Shown: positions 1 to 12,380 of the stretch, piece after piece
Layout: every line of letters begins with the position of its first letter
Position numbering within the stretch: the stretch's first letter is position 1
From: Megaleporinus macrocephalus
Lineage: Eukaryota; Chordata; Actinopteri; Characiformes; Anostomidae
Assembly: GCA_021613375.1 (NCBI GenBank)
Contig: CM038706.1
Location: 23,701,366-23,765,365 of the forward strand
Length of the DNA: 64,000 bases
Direction: 5' to 3'
Program-made: the position numbers and the translations under genes
The notes under the pieces: model-generated
Seen by the model: only the letters and a program-made list of their open reading frames with translations
Told to the model about the DNA's origin: nothing
Database searches by the model: none

Positions 1-1557
1 GGGGAGTTGTGTTTGTGTTTATTATTATCATTACATTTTTTATTTGTACCGGCTACGTCCATATTACCAGGAGTGTTTACCCTTATTGTAACAAACATAT
101 ATGTTGTTTACAAAGCTGTAAATACAAATATAACCCACAAATATGATCTTTTAACATCTGATCTTAGCCACTTTCGTATGTGACTGTACATTGGATACAT
201 ATTGGACTTGAAGCCAACCTTAATGAGAATGCTCAGATCCACGTAAACCAGTAACAGTGAACGCATCGGAATCTGTTGGGTAGAAATTATTTGAGAAGAC
301 AAATGTAGAAAAATCTTCTCTAATAACAAACAGCTGAGAGCAAATTACCTTTATGATAAAGGCTTGCCTGTATGTCACCAACCGAGTGTATGTCTAGCAG
401 TGATGGTAATGTTATTTGTTTTTACTATTTGAATATCCACATTTGTAAATTAATAGTATTCTAATCTCCTAACAAGGAAATATTCTGTATTGATAATTCA
501 TAAAGAAGCTCAAGAAGCTCACAGACTATGTTCAGAGGCAATCTGTACACGGTCCTTCAGTTGATTTAGTGTTTGAGTGGACTGTCAAACTACTTCTATA
601 CTGTTCAGATATTTGTATGCTTGTAATATCTGCACAACTGTGCTACTATAATTCATTCTGTCAAACATTGTAGAGTATTTAATTCCTTCACAGCCCAAAT
701 GCCTCTAGCTAGAAATATACAAAATGATTAAAAAAAAAAATACCATCAGAAAAATGTTATCAGATGTTATTTAGGTTAGAGGATAGTAAAAGGTTAAAAG
801 TTATTATTATAATTATACTTCAAAAGTATTATTATTATTATTATTATCATGAAGCTACTTTTTGAGTTCTAGTACTTCCTACCAATGTCTTACAAATCTG
901 ACATTGCCCATGTTTGTGCCATGACTTTGTCTTAAAGTGGAAGTTTTGTACAGTGTTGTAAAAAGTAACCAGACAGAAAACAAATGTCCATAAATAAATA
1001 CATATGATTATATATTATAATAGAAATGTATGTATTTGTTAAATTTCATGATCTGTATGGTTGGGCAATATTTGGATAGTTTTATTTATTGGCATATTGT
1101 TACTTTTTTTTATTTCAAACTGAGAATAGTTGGTCCTGTTTAACTGGTTTTAGTGCAAAGCTGTTTGTGAAATCAGTGTATTTTTTAATAACATTTGAAA
1201 TGCGGTGTCAAATCTCAAGAAAAACGAAATATTGTGATACGTGTTGTGCTTCATGTTTTGGTTTTTGTAATTGTTGTAATGTTATATTTTTGCTATGTTG
1301 CCCACCCATGCCATCCAGCAAGTGATGAACATTCAGTTAACATAGATATCAGAGAGAGTGAGAGTGGAGAAATGATAGTACAATAGAATATATGTTTATA
1401 AAAAGAAATTGCTTGGCAACAGTGAACCGTATGTTTATAGTCATTATGTCACTGATACAGTATTTATATCTGTCATAATTATTACTGAGCATTGGGCATG
1501 GGGAACACAGGCTCTTGTATGGCTGCCCCACAGTGTCTATTCCTATTAGTCAATAAT
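1..1557. other. AT-rich non-coding sequence, no gene seen
   Basis: Stops are frequent in all six frames and open segments are short and unlike protein. A small impure (TTA)n run lies near 826-848. I see no splice-site pair, promoter or recognisable transposon. It reads as ordinary fish intronic or intergenic DNA. Confidence 0.7.
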
Positions 1558-1873
<316 letters not shown>

Positions 1874-2722
1874 GGGGAAAAGTATGTGTGACACTGTGAT
1901 TTAACTCTGTGCTCAAATGCAGGAGCGTGTTTACAGCGGTGTGATGAGGTGGTATATAATTAGATTTAACAGTGTGCAGTATGTGTATATATATTTTTTG
2001 TATTATTGGTTTAATCTTTGTGTGTGTGTGTGCGTGCATTTGCGTATCACCTCTGTCTGCTTGCATGTCTGTCATTAATCCAGGGTTGGCCTTTCTCATA
2101 ACTCTGTAAAGAGCCCCGAGCCATTAGGAAAATTGGGAATGCATGACAGAGCTGCTGTTCGCCAGTGCCAGCCACGCGCTCCCACACACGGTGTACCCTC
2201 TGACTCTGAGAGATCATCTTACCCCCTGCAATGGATACGCAGCCAGCCAGCCAGCCGCCCTAGTGCTGACATGCACCTGCTTTCAGCTGCGGAACATCCG
2301 CCCCTCAATTTATTAAGTGTTCCATCAATCTTTCATGTGAAATTGTACCACAAGTGGTCCGTCCGTGGGTTTCAATTGCGCGTCGTTTTCTCTCTCTAGG
2401 GTCAAAAAGTGCCCCCAGAGGACGGCGAGATGTATTTTCTGCTTACGGAGTACATTCTGTTTTATCGTACTGATCAAATTCAGATTGGGAAGCGGTATTT
2501 CTGTGGGGAAAGGCTGTTCGGTTCACACCACACATAATCAGTTTGCCAAACCCCAGCTATGTGAATCAGCCACGCTGCGGATGTTGTTTTGAAAAGGAGG
2601 GGAAAACATGTCTGTCATTTTTCCCATCTTAGACTTCCTGTGTGAAAGTTGGTCTTTGTGGATGAAAATAGCTGTGCTTCTGCAGCTCCCATTGATTGCT
2701 GTCCTCTACGCTGAGGGAGACG

Positions 2723-2723
<1 letters not shown>
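1874..2723. promoter_or_regulatory. Conserved-looking GC-richer block (core 2100-2650)
   Basis: GC and CpG rise compared with the flanks and the sequence is complex, with a short CCAG tandem near 2250. A fair splice acceptor (pyrimidine run then TAG) ends at 2399 and is followed by a 45-codon open frame to a stop at 2535-2537. No good donor lies within it, so I do not call an exon. A conserved non-coding element is the more likely reading, inferred from texture only. Confidence 0.3.

Positions 2724-2762
<39 letters not shown>
2724..2762. repeat. (GA)n microsatellite
   Basis: About 19 nearly uninterrupted GA dinucleotides. Confidence 0.95.
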
Positions 2763-2764
<2 letters not shown>

Positions 2765-3944
2765 AGAAGAACAAGTTCATATATGGAACAGGATTTTTGT
2801 TTGCATGTGGTATAGTTAAGCCAGCTTGTTGTCTATTTGAAACCGGAGAGCTTGTTTCTGCTGGGTAATTAAAGAAGCCTTATCCCATATTCTTCCTTTT
2901 CTTAAAATTTTTCCTCATGAGGTCCGCTTATAATGTTAGTAATAAAAAAACTACAGCCTATTGTGGTACATATAAACTCTGGGTTAGAAAATAGTGTGAT
3001 TCTAAGACTAATTACTGTATACTACCTCTAATACATAATTTCCTGCTCTGTATTACGGCTTTCCCAAAGCTGTCTGGCCTGAAACACTCCTTATTACTTA
3101 ATTGAATGGGCGGGGCTAGATTCATGTAAATGTGTTCATTTTTGTGATATCACAAAAACTTTAAATTTAAAGCAGGTTGTTTTTGTGAATTGGTTTCCTG
3201 TTTTTAGATGTTAGTGTTTCCGTACTATATCAAAGTCTCCTTTTTATAGTTTAATTAGTTTTTCAGTTTTATTAAGCAATAGAGAACAGTGTGATCCAAT
3301 TCTCCAAACCCAGAATTTGGAAAATTCCCTGATTGAAAACACTGTTCTTACTAACTATAACAAAATACTTCTAGCTGCTTATAGCACAAGTACAGACGTA
3401 TGTTGTAAAGTTGTTAAAAACCTGTTCAGAGCGCTTGTTTCTCTGTGTATGTATGTCTACAAAATGCCCCTCATTAGCATGTAAAATTAACTGAACTTTA
3501 TTGATATGACTGTGTTCTGTAGTCACTCCATATTAAATAAACAATGTTTACAATGGGTAATCTCTGTTGTACCCCTATATCTTCGGCTCTAGGGGCTGTC
3601 TGTATTGGTTGAAATAAAGTTTCGGTCAAGGAAAACTCACTAATCACTAAATTATGGCAATGGATGTGGTTTTATTTATTTATATATTTTTTCTCTCTTT
3701 CCCTCCCAGATGCACAATTTGTGGTAAGCTCTGTCCTGACTTTCTGTCCTGACTCTGTCGCTTTCTTTGGAATCCGTCCTCCAGTGTGATCAAGCTGTGA
3801 AAGTAGACAATCACAGGTTCACTCTGCTCCCCCGTCACTGAGTAGAATTGCCTGATTTAAAATGGCATACATAAACACATGTTGAATACATTAGAGATTT
3901 CTATAGTAGAGATTAAAATGTATGAGTAGATTGTTAAAACTAAA
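2763..3944. other. AT-rich sequence, probable old transposon debris
   Basis: No gene. A perfect 20-bp palindrome (3139-3158) and the surrounding TTAATTGAATGGGCGGGGC-type text resemble repeat sequence I associate with otophysan fishes, but the element ends are not definable. A 14-nt segment at 3710-3723 sits between a strong acceptor and a GTAAGC donor; it is treated as a lead in the findings. Confidence 0.5.
3139..3158. repeat. Perfect 20-bp palindrome
   Basis: TTTTTGTGAT is followed directly by its reverse complement ATCACAAAAA with no spacer. Such a palindrome is common inside decayed DNA transposons. It has no other evident role. Confidence 0.85.
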
Positions 3945-4080
3945 GCAGGTGTAGCGAGTGAAAGTAAAAAGTATAAGGTGACAAAAATACTTAAGTAAAA
4001 TATTGATACCTAAAAACAGATAGTTGCATGTACTTCTTTACTTGCCACCTTTACATCCGAATAAGCCCGAAGCACATCAG
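3945..4080. mobile_element. Fragment of a hAT-like fish repeat
   Basis: The text (AAAAATACTTAAGTAAAATA, then TTTACTTGCCACC) matches my memory of a teleost DNA-transposon family with a TACTTAAGTAAAAGTA-type terminal region. Only one end is visible and no target-site duplication can be set. Family assignment is tentative. Confidence 0.4.
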
Positions 4081-4137
4081 AATATGAGATTTAATTTTGA
4101 GATTAATTTATATTGTAATAAACAAAATACAGCCCAA

Positions 4138-4138
<1 letters not shown>

Positions 4139-4192
<54 letters not shown>

Positions 4193-4250
4193 TTTATATT
4201 ATTATTATCATTATTATCATCATCATTATTATTATTATTATTATTATTAG
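4139..4250. repeat. (TAA)n and (TTA)n arranged as an inverted repeat
   Basis: A TAA array (about 4139-4191) is followed after a few bases by a TTA array with TCA interruptions (about 4198-4249). The arms are complementary, so each single strand can fold into a long hairpin. Asn-rich or Leu-rich frames here are repeat artefacts. Confidence 0.93.
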
Positions 4251-5877
4251 GTTGAGCAGGTTGTACAGAAGGTTGTGCTTCACAGAGTACAAGAATGTGG
4301 TGTCGCCATGCCACCACATTCAGTGACAGTGTACTGCAGCGTTGCCATGCCACCATTGCCATGGGCTATGTTTTAGCTGTAAGCGCTGGAGAGGGTGTGT
4401 TTGGCACTATTTCCAGCAAATTAAATACTATCCTCAAAAAGCGTATTGTGACCCATCGTATCCGAATAAGTTCTGTAGGCTGGAGGGTGGCTTTGTTGTT
4501 TAAGCCTTTCTGGTCTCACAGCCCTCTGCCATGTCGCCATCATCATCTTGTTCATCATTGTGTTCCCATGGCGAGCCTTGGTTTTGTATTTGAGTAGTGA
4601 GCAGCGTTTAACCTGTAATTCACTACTAGAACTGTACTATTTAAAACATCCTGTGTCAGCTATTTTTGCATTTGTACCTCCTTTCTGTGAAAGATGATAA
4701 CATCAAAGGCTCCTTCAGACTTCTACAATCACCCACATTCTCCATTTGTCAGTTCACATTTCCACAGCTGCTCTCTGAGTGCTAGTGTAGTGAGGTCCTG
4801 TGCAGTAGAGAACCTAGTGGACTGAAGGGGTGGGTGTGTGTGTGTGTGTGGGGGGGGGGTTATCATATTAGGAAGGGCATTGCTGGAATGCCGTGCTCAT
4901 TCATTCAGAATCTCTAGCTGAGAGACAAATGGAGGACTCGATCATGAGCAGGATCACGCTGCTGTTGAAGAGGCTACAGAGCTGCAGGGTTCACTACAGT
5001 TGCATGAACGATGCCTCCTCTGCCAGGTCATTGTGGTTGGTTCGGCGCTACGGCAGAGAGATGGAAGTCATTCTTATCTCTGTGGTTTTGAACTGCTGAT
5101 TTGAATTCTTGTGACAGGACGGCATTTGTGATCTCCAGTGTCATTTTTTTTTTCCATGGTACATACATTAGCATGAGATCTCATCCTGCAGCAGTTACTG
5201 GGAAGAAAATATTCAAAGCTGTTGTGGCAATGCAAAAAAAGTACTCTGTCTTCTGGTTCTGTCATGGCTCGCTTGTTCCTTTTTGTATGTGTGATTGATG
5301 CTAAAAATACAACGCAGGGTTATTTTCTTTTCTCTCTATTTGTTTACCCGCTACTCCATGCCCAGATATGAATACACATTTGTGTTCCAGGCTGAATTTC
5401 TTTGGAAATTAACAGAGTGGAATCTGATTGGCTTCCATCGTGTCTGTCACAAGTCTTACTTATAAGACCATCTAGACCGAGTGCTGCCTAGAAGTGATGC
5501 TTGCTTTCGCAAACAAAGACGTAGGCAAAGACGCAAGCTTTGTGTGCCTGCCAGGTTTCTTGGATGTTAAATGGATATTGAGGAGAAGTTTAATTTGTTT
5601 TATTCGATATATACGTTCAGCGTTTGTCTCTGTGTGATCGTAGTTGATGATGTGTCACCTGGATCTCTGCTCTTAACAGTGCACATGCTAACTGGTTGGT
5701 ACCTGAGCGCTGTGATGTGTGGAGCGTGTTGGTGTGGGGGTGTTGAGATGGTATGGTCCAGGGAGGATACAGGCTGGGCTGAGTGAGGCTCCAGTGGGTT
5801 CAGTGGGTTCAGTGCTGCTGGAGCGGGCGCCGATCAGGTGGCTGTGCCAGAACACTCAGAGATCAATCACCGTACTG
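4251..5877. other. Anonymous non-coding sequence
   Basis: No gene supported. Small features include two near-copies of a GCCATGCCACCA motif (near 4304 and 4345) and a GT/G run at 4827-4859. GC is moderate from about 4870 to 5300. The open segments present are short and lack paired splice sites. Confidence 0.6.
4827..4859 (+). repeat. GT run ending in a G homopolymer
   Basis: GGGG and GGG precede a (GT)9-type run that ends in ten G residues. This is a potential G-quadruplex region and also a likely site of sequencing slippage. Confidence 0.8.
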
Positions 5878-6536
5878 CTGTCTTTCTGTCGCCCTTTTTA
5901 TCCTCTCTCTCTTTCTCTCTTTCTCTTTTCTGTCGCTCTGCAGCATCACAAGTAAAAATACCTCTCTTCCTCCTTTGTGCTGTTTTTCTCGCTCTCTTCT
6001 CTCTCACTCTGTCACTGTCTCTCTCGCCCTTCTTCTTTCTCTTTCTAAATCTTTTCCTTGCTCTGTTTCTTTCAGCTACTTGCTCTCTCTTTTCCTTTTT
6101 CCTGTCTCCCACTGTCTGTTTTGTCTTTTCCACTCTGTCTGTCTCCCTGTCTGTTACCCTCCCCTCTCTCTGTCTCTTCTTTGCTCTGTGTCTCTCTCTC
6201 TCTCTCTCTCTCTGGCTCTATTTTCTGACTCTGCAGCATCACTTGTAGTCATCTCTCTTTCTCTGTCTCTCTTGCTCTCTGTCTCTCTCTAAATCCTATC
6301 CTTGCTCTGTGTTTATTTCTCTCTCTTCTTTCCTTCTTCCCACCATCTATTTTATCTCCCTCACTCTCTGTCTCCCTGTCTCTTGCCTTTCCTCTCTTCC
6401 TTGCTCTGTGTATACATCTCTCAAGCTCTGTTTTGCAGCCTCTGTCTCTGTCTCTCTCTCTCTCTCTCACTTTGTTTTGCAGCATCTCCCTCTCTCTCTC
6501 TTTGTCTCCCTGTCTGTCTGTTTGCCTGTCTGTCTG

Positions 6537-6606
<70 letters not shown>

Positions 6607-6667
6607 TCTTGCTTTGTTTTGCAGCATCTCCCTCTCTCTCTCTTTGTCTCTCTGTCTGTCTCTTTGT

Positions 6668-6747
<80 letters not shown>

Positions 6748-6826
6748 GTCTGTCTCTTTGTGTGTCTCTCTCTCTCTCTCTCTCTCTCTCCCTCTCTCTC
6801 TCTTTGTCTCTCTGTCTGTCTCTTTG

Positions 6827-6896
<70 letters not shown>

Positions 6897-6926
6897 TCTC
6901 TCTCTTTGTCTCTCTGCCTGTTTCTT

Positions 6927-6990
<64 letters not shown>
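5878..6990. repeat. 1.1-kb polypyrimidine tract, (CT)n with a higher-order unit
   Basis: The first half is an irregular C/T-rich tract. From about 6540 it becomes long (CT)n blocks. A unit TCTTTGTCTCTCTGTCTGTC recurs near 6641, 6735 and 6801, with a diverged copy near 6903. A second phrase, TTTTGCAGCATCTCCCTC, recurs near 6477 and 6615, and GCAGCATCAC occurs near 5940 and 6232. So the block grew by duplicating compound units as well as by CT slippage. Long Ser-Leu or Arg-Glu frames here are artefacts. Confidence 0.95.
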
Positions 6991-6991
<1 letters not shown>

Positions 6992-8068
6992 TAAAACGAG
7001 CTGTTGTTTATAAGTTGACTGAGACATGTGAACTTTCTGCACACACCCTGACTCTGCCTGCACCAGGGTGGGAGACATTGAGGGGGGCTTTGTAGTGAAT
7101 AAGATGCGCAAAGTCACATCCGGAGGAAAGGATTCAATGCAGTGTTTTACTCACTACAGCCATTGTTGAGACGGTGACTCATTTTTCGTCTGTGGAGACA
7201 GTCACCACTGCGTGAATACCTTTCTCTTCATTTAGCTGAGTATCAGCAGCAGCCACACAGAGACAGTGCCCTGTTAATTTATCAGGACCCCCTTCTTCTC
7301 CTCCTGTTCTTACACTCTGAACTGTAAATTAACATAGTGGTCAGTGACTGCGTGTAGGGGCGAGTGGGGCACAATCTAACACCAGGGACATTATGGACAA
7401 GGTCAAGTATAACCTGCAATTGGCCATCATCCCATATTCCCATAGCAGCATCATCTGTAAAACCTGACAACCATCAGAGAGATGTGGACCTATGCTATTA
7501 TTTTTGTGCCCGATTTTGACCCTGATTTGCCCCTTGTGACTCATTTTTGCAGGAGATTTTCCAGGTCAGGAACTCAATCAGAAGCGATTGACTGCACTAA
7601 AGATCTGGTAGCATGAGAGGAACCTCCGTTTGAGCTCTGAGGTGATCGGAGACCCTCCCATATTACCAACTTTGTTTAATGTTTATGACTGGTGTAGTGT
7701 AAGAAGGTCAGAAATGTACTTAATGAGTGAATTAAGCAGCCAATCAGAGCTAAGGTAGAGCGAGAGTAAAGGTGAAGAGATGTGCATTCACACTGCCTGA
7801 CCAGCGGAGCACATTGCCAGTTTAAACCAATAAAGCCATTACTGTGTTTTATAGTGTTTACAGTTTCAGGTCAGCTACCAGTTTGTAGTGAGATATTTCT
7901 TCAGTTCTTACTGTCGTATGTTTCCAGTCCTCATATTAATCCCCATTATGTGGTTTGCTATGAGTAAATGCACAAACAGCTCCAGTGCAGTAGGTGGACT
8001 CTGTTTGCCTCACGTGATATCTGCAGAGACCTGAGTTCTTATGCATGACTGAAACTAATGTGGCTATA
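6991..8068. other. Anonymous non-coding sequence
   Basis: No gene, RNA or recognisable transposon. Sequence is of moderate GC with no paired splice sites around any open segment. Confidence 0.6.
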
Positions 8069-8170
8069 CTTAGGGCTGGGTTGACACGTTGATGTAATCG
8101 ACATAATCGATTACGAAATTACGTAGATTTTTATAATGTGCATTGATGCATCGCAAATCTGGGCGCGCCA
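8069..8170 (+). mobile_element. Fragment of a hAT-like element (TAGGGCTGGG end)
   Basis: The segment begins TTAGGGCTGGGTTGACACG and continues with ATCGACATAATCGATTACG and a TGATGCATCGC phrase. This resembles the terminal region of a common fish hAT family (TAGGGCTGGGCGAT followed by AATCGATTA). The other end is missing or too decayed to recognise. Confidence 0.5.
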
Positions 8171-8519
8171 ACTGAAAGCTTGTTTTTCTGAGCTTAACAT
8201 ATTATTTTAAGATTAAAACATGTAACATGTTTCTTTTAGTAGTGTCACTTGAAAAGTCACATTGCTAACCATTTCTTAATCGTCCAGTGTAGACACCTAA
8301 GGCTGTTCTCGATACCGCTGGACCTTCAAAACACGCATAGCTGCTTCTCAAATGGTTCTCTGCCAAAATATACAGTCCCCAAACTGTCCACCTTCTTGTC
8401 TGTGAGGCGTGTAGGCTGTGTGTCATTTGTGCCTCTAAAAGTCTTTAAACATTTATAGATCACATGCGTTTAAGGTACCCTTTAATACATTAAGTCTGGA
8501 ATGGCCATGCATTTTCTCT

Positions 8520-8571
<52 letters not shown>

Positions 8572-9759
8572 GGTATAGTATATATATATACTGTTCTAGA
8601 TCGTGTTCTAGATCGTTAGATGCAGTTATACTCTTTCTTTTTTTTTTTTTTGCCTAGTTTGAGTGAAACGACAAAAAGCCACGAAATTCTGTGACAGACT
8701 GGCGTCACGTTTGTAAGGGTTTCTGTTTTAGAAATCTGTTAAGATTTTAAGTCATGTGTGCAATCTTAGTCGTCTTCAGTGTTTTTAGGGAGTAAGGGTG
8801 TTTTGATAAGTCATAGATTTCATACCTGTATTACTTCTTGGTGGCTGTAATTTAGGCCTAGCATTATTTTAAACCATTTAAATAACTAGCGGTGAGAGTT
8901 TTCACAGGCAGCTGTCAGCACTTTCTGCGTAATGTCAAAAAACTGTCATTTTTTACAGACTTTAATGTTCCAAGTCCTACGTAGCAGCTTGTTTTTAGCA
9001 ACAAAGATTACACGCAAGCGCTTCTTTGTGTGCCTCCATACTTCAGAAACTCCCTTTCCTCAGAATGTGATGGCGATTTCACAGGCATTTACATTTGCAT
9101 TGGGTTTGTATGACCTGGGGTTATTTTTAGGGTTTGTGTTGTAGAAGTTATAAAGCATTGGAATTCTTATTGGCACAAAGAGTGTAGATGGTAGAAAGAC
9201 TTGGTGCTTTTAGAGGAGGTAAAAAGAAAAATACATTAAAGAATAAGAGTCCATATCTTCAATATTTAATGCACAGATTTATTAAAAATGGGCTGCTGAT
9301 ATCGTGTAAATTAAATGAGTTTAAATTTTAGCAAGCTGATCTTTAACTTTGAGTTTAAAAACGTATTTACTGACACACTCTCTTCACGTTTTTGTGTTTA
9401 TTTTGTGTTTGTTTTGATTAATGTTTCTATGTATTTGAGTTGGAAAGCTTGTCTGCTTCAAACCACATTCAATAGAATTAAAATGAAAAATTTTTAACTT
9501 TTAAAATGTAAAAATCAGTCAGTTGGTTCACAAACCGTTCACAAAGGGCAGGTGCTAAGCGCTTATTTGAAATGTGTAGGTCATTTGTGCAAATCTATAC
9601 CCTGTTCTCCTGAACATGGCCTAGCTTTGTCGTTTGTGGTTTGCAGAAGTGCAGGAGCTTCTTCATTCTGCACACTTCAGCAGCAGCAGCAGCAGGTGCA
9701 CAGAGGCAAGCCTCTTATACTTATCCCTTTGTTTTTCTAACACACCCCTCACTGTCGTC
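8171..9759. other. Anonymous AT-rich sequence
   Basis: Apart from the microsatellite at 8522-8591, a 25-bp tandem of TGTTCTAGATCG near 8591, a T-run near 8640 and six CAG units at 9678-9695, I see nothing that calls for annotation. Stops are dense. Confidence 0.6.
8522..8591. repeat. (CA)n-(TA)n compound microsatellite
   Basis: About 16 CA units run into about 10 TA units, followed by a second short TATATA run. CA-to-TA compounds of this form recur throughout the window. Confidence 0.95.
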
Positions 9760-9990
9760 TCGCGTCCAGAGGTTGGGCCTGCGGTCCAGGCTGTGAAGGA
9801 GAGACGCTGTGGCAGGCCATGAAAGCGAAGAATCCCTTTATTACCTTGTTAGGACCGCGGAGGTCTCAGGGAGCCCTGTCTCTGGGAGCACAAGGCTAAT
9901 GGGATTAGGAGCTCAACACTAGTAAGCAGATGACATACTCAAAGCGCTTGACCAAAGTCTGTTCCACTTAATGCTGCTGGAGTATCACAG
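9760..9990. promoter_or_regulatory. Conserved-looking island
   Basis: Complex GC-richer sequence with retained CpG (GACCGCGGAGG) next to AT-rich segments such as TAATGGGATTAGGAGC, which contains a bicoid-class GGATTA homeodomain motif. The contrast with the repeat-laden flanks is typical of fish conserved non-coding elements. This is inference from texture. Confidence 0.28.
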
Positions 9991-11779
9991 AGATGGCATG
10001 GTCAGGCTTGAAAAATGGAAATATGATCATTCCTACTGACACTGATGGACACTTTCATTCAGGGTTCATGTTCTTCTGTTGTGACGCACACGTGTGGCGC
10101 ATACTTCTATCGTTGGAGAGCTCAGTCTCAGATATGTGGCTTATTGAAATGATGTCTGTGTTTAATGTAATAGTTTTTGTGAGCTTGAAAGATTTACACA
10201 GATCATTTCCTCTGAGGCTCGATACCGCCTGTCATGGATGCTTTTTCAGTTTATATGATGTGCTGTGATCTCAAGAGTAAATCCTCTAAAGATTGAGTCG
10301 ATCCTAAAGATTAATTGATTAATTTTATGTAGCCGTGTTAAAGCTAAATGAGCTAATTAAACTGGTTGAAAATTGCTTGATCGAAAAACCCTGAAGCATT
10401 TGTATTATTTTTATTTTTAATAAAAATCTATGTCTGCTTTTTGACTAAATGTAGCAGCTGAGTTGATGAAATGACTAGTATGTAGGTAACAGTATGGGTC
10501 ACAAAATCCAGTGCTCTAAATGATTGGCTGAGGATCCCAGACAGTGAATTTCAATTTCTTTTTAGCTATGCTTTGCACTTTGGCTCCGTTTTTTGGGGGA
10601 AGTATACAGGTTGCATTGCTGTGCTTAAAGTGGCATTGTTTGTGTGTGTACATGGACGTTTATTACTTTAGAAGTGGCAGTGTTTTGTGTGTGTGGTAGT
10701 GCTGTTATCCACTATGCTGTCTTTGATTTGTCTAGAATGGAATTGTTTAGCATTACCGTCTAGGGATACACTGATACGGGAATTTTGTGGTAAGGAATCC
10801 AATTTTATAAATATTTTACACATACACCTCTGCCAATGATCTACAAACATTCACAAAATAAAGAGTTCAGGACTCGATCCACCAATACATAAGAGAAATA
10901 TAGCATTCTCTATAGAGATTGCCAGAAGAGATTGCCAGAAGAATAAAATGCAAAGATTTCCGTATGTTCTGCTTTTCCAGAGTGCACTTTTTGATCAGAC
11001 CTAAATACCTCTCCGATGCTGATACGTAGTACTGTGTAAGAGTTTATATTGTACATTATATTTAAAAAACGATTTTTTCAGATAGGAAGCTTTTTATTTT
11101 CTCAATAAAACACTTTATTTTTAAAATATACAAATAGTATTAATAAACTAAGTAGTGCTTTTACATATGTTAGTGTGTTTATTTGTGGCCAGCCAGTATT
11201 ATTTGCAGTTTTCATCTAATACCTGCTTTGACTACTCAGTACTTCGTTAAGTATAATCAGGATTTCTGCTGAAGGAACTAAACCTTGTTCTTCAAACTGG
11301 AGCTCAAGATATTTTCTACTCCTTTCAAAATAAGATATTCATGCTATTGTTTACATCTGTTCTAAGGATAGATGGTGTTCTTACTGTCTTACTGGTGAAA
11401 ATACGCTTACTGTTAAGATATAGGGTTTAAAACAATGAGCTACGGTGCCTTTGTGCAGTAGTGTATATGATGTTGGTAAATGAGAATCAGTTTAAGCACA
11501 AATTAAATAAAATGCTAAATTATTGTTTGTAGTGATCAGCTGTAATTCCCATATTGAGCTGATAAACTATTCAGATTTCTCATTTGTCTGCAAATAATGC
11601 ATTGACCAGTTACATGCGCTGCACTCACTGCTGCTTCTGCCTCCATTCCACTCAGTGTGTTGGAGAACCTGCAGGTACAGGTGTGTGTAAAAGCGAAGAG
11701 GGGTCCTTGCTGCTATGTGTTCTGCTAAATGTTCTTGCTCCTTGCAGAATTGGCTTTAAACTGCAATAGCTGGAGCTCT
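9991..11779. other. Anonymous AT-rich sequence
   Basis: Holds a hAT-like terminal fragment (10753-10870), a tandem copy of AGATTGCCAGAAG at 10918-10943 and AT-rich text at 11050-11560. No gene supported. Confidence 0.55.
10753..10870 (+). mobile_element. hAT-like terminal fragment (TAGGGATACACTGATAC)
   Basis: TAGGGATACACTGATACGGG matches the general form TAGGGATGCACCGATA seen at the ends of a fish hAT group. Similar ends occur at 35968 and 42427, so several relatives sit in this window. The far end was not found. Confidence 0.45.
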
Positions 11780-11958
11780 AAAACTTTAGTGCTGGGTGAA
11801 AGGGCCAGCCTTTAGGCGGGTTTCCCTGTAAAGGGTAGTACAGGGGATGGACTGGACGGCCATCAGCATGCAGACAGCATGAGACACGTCGATCGGTGAG
11901 GCTGCTGTCGTCAGCCGAAAGGGTGGAATCAGCTGCGGTTGCTGCTGCTGGTGTGCAG

Positions 11959-12046
<88 letters not shown>

Positions 12047-12380
12047 GTGCCTGCTGCAGCAGGGCACGGGTGCCCAGCATGCCCCACTGGCCATGCCTGT
12101 CAGCTTGTTTATGCAGTGGCTGAAGTGATGACTAGAGGCACAAGGACAGGCCCTGCTAGCATGCTTCAAACTCTGCGGCTGTCCAGCCTGACCTGGTAGC
12201 CGAGGCACATCCATCACTCAACAGCCCGGCTGGAGAGACGGGGAGGGAGCAGTCATTCAGGCTCCATACAGATGGAGGGACTTGTCAAAGTGTAAGACAC
12301 TGGTTGGCCTTGTCTTAACTTGATAACCTCGGCAGCGATCGAGAACGAGGCCTGTCATGTGATGGTTTTAGGAAATGTGA
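11780..12380. promoter_or_regulatory. GC-rich conserved-looking island split by a GT microsatellite
   Basis: The GC-rich segments 11780-11960 and 12043-12380 look alike in texture and retain CpG (CACGTCGATCGG; GCAGCGATCGAGAACGAGG). They are separated only by an 82-bp GT array. The array may have expanded inside one regulatory island. No open frame is convincing. Confidence 0.3.
11961..12042. repeat. (GT)41 microsatellite
   Basis: Uninterrupted GT array embedded in GC-rich complex sequence. Confidence 0.97.

Noticed and set aside
2400..2534. 45-codon frame after a good acceptor (GQKVPPEDGEMYF...)
   Set aside because: No acceptable donor within the frame and no family recognised; more likely chance in a conserved block.
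5783..7117. Ser-Leu-rich (plus) and Arg-Glu-rich (minus) frames up to 234 codons
   Set aside because: Products of the CT/GA tract; any frame of a dinucleotide array without stops stays open.
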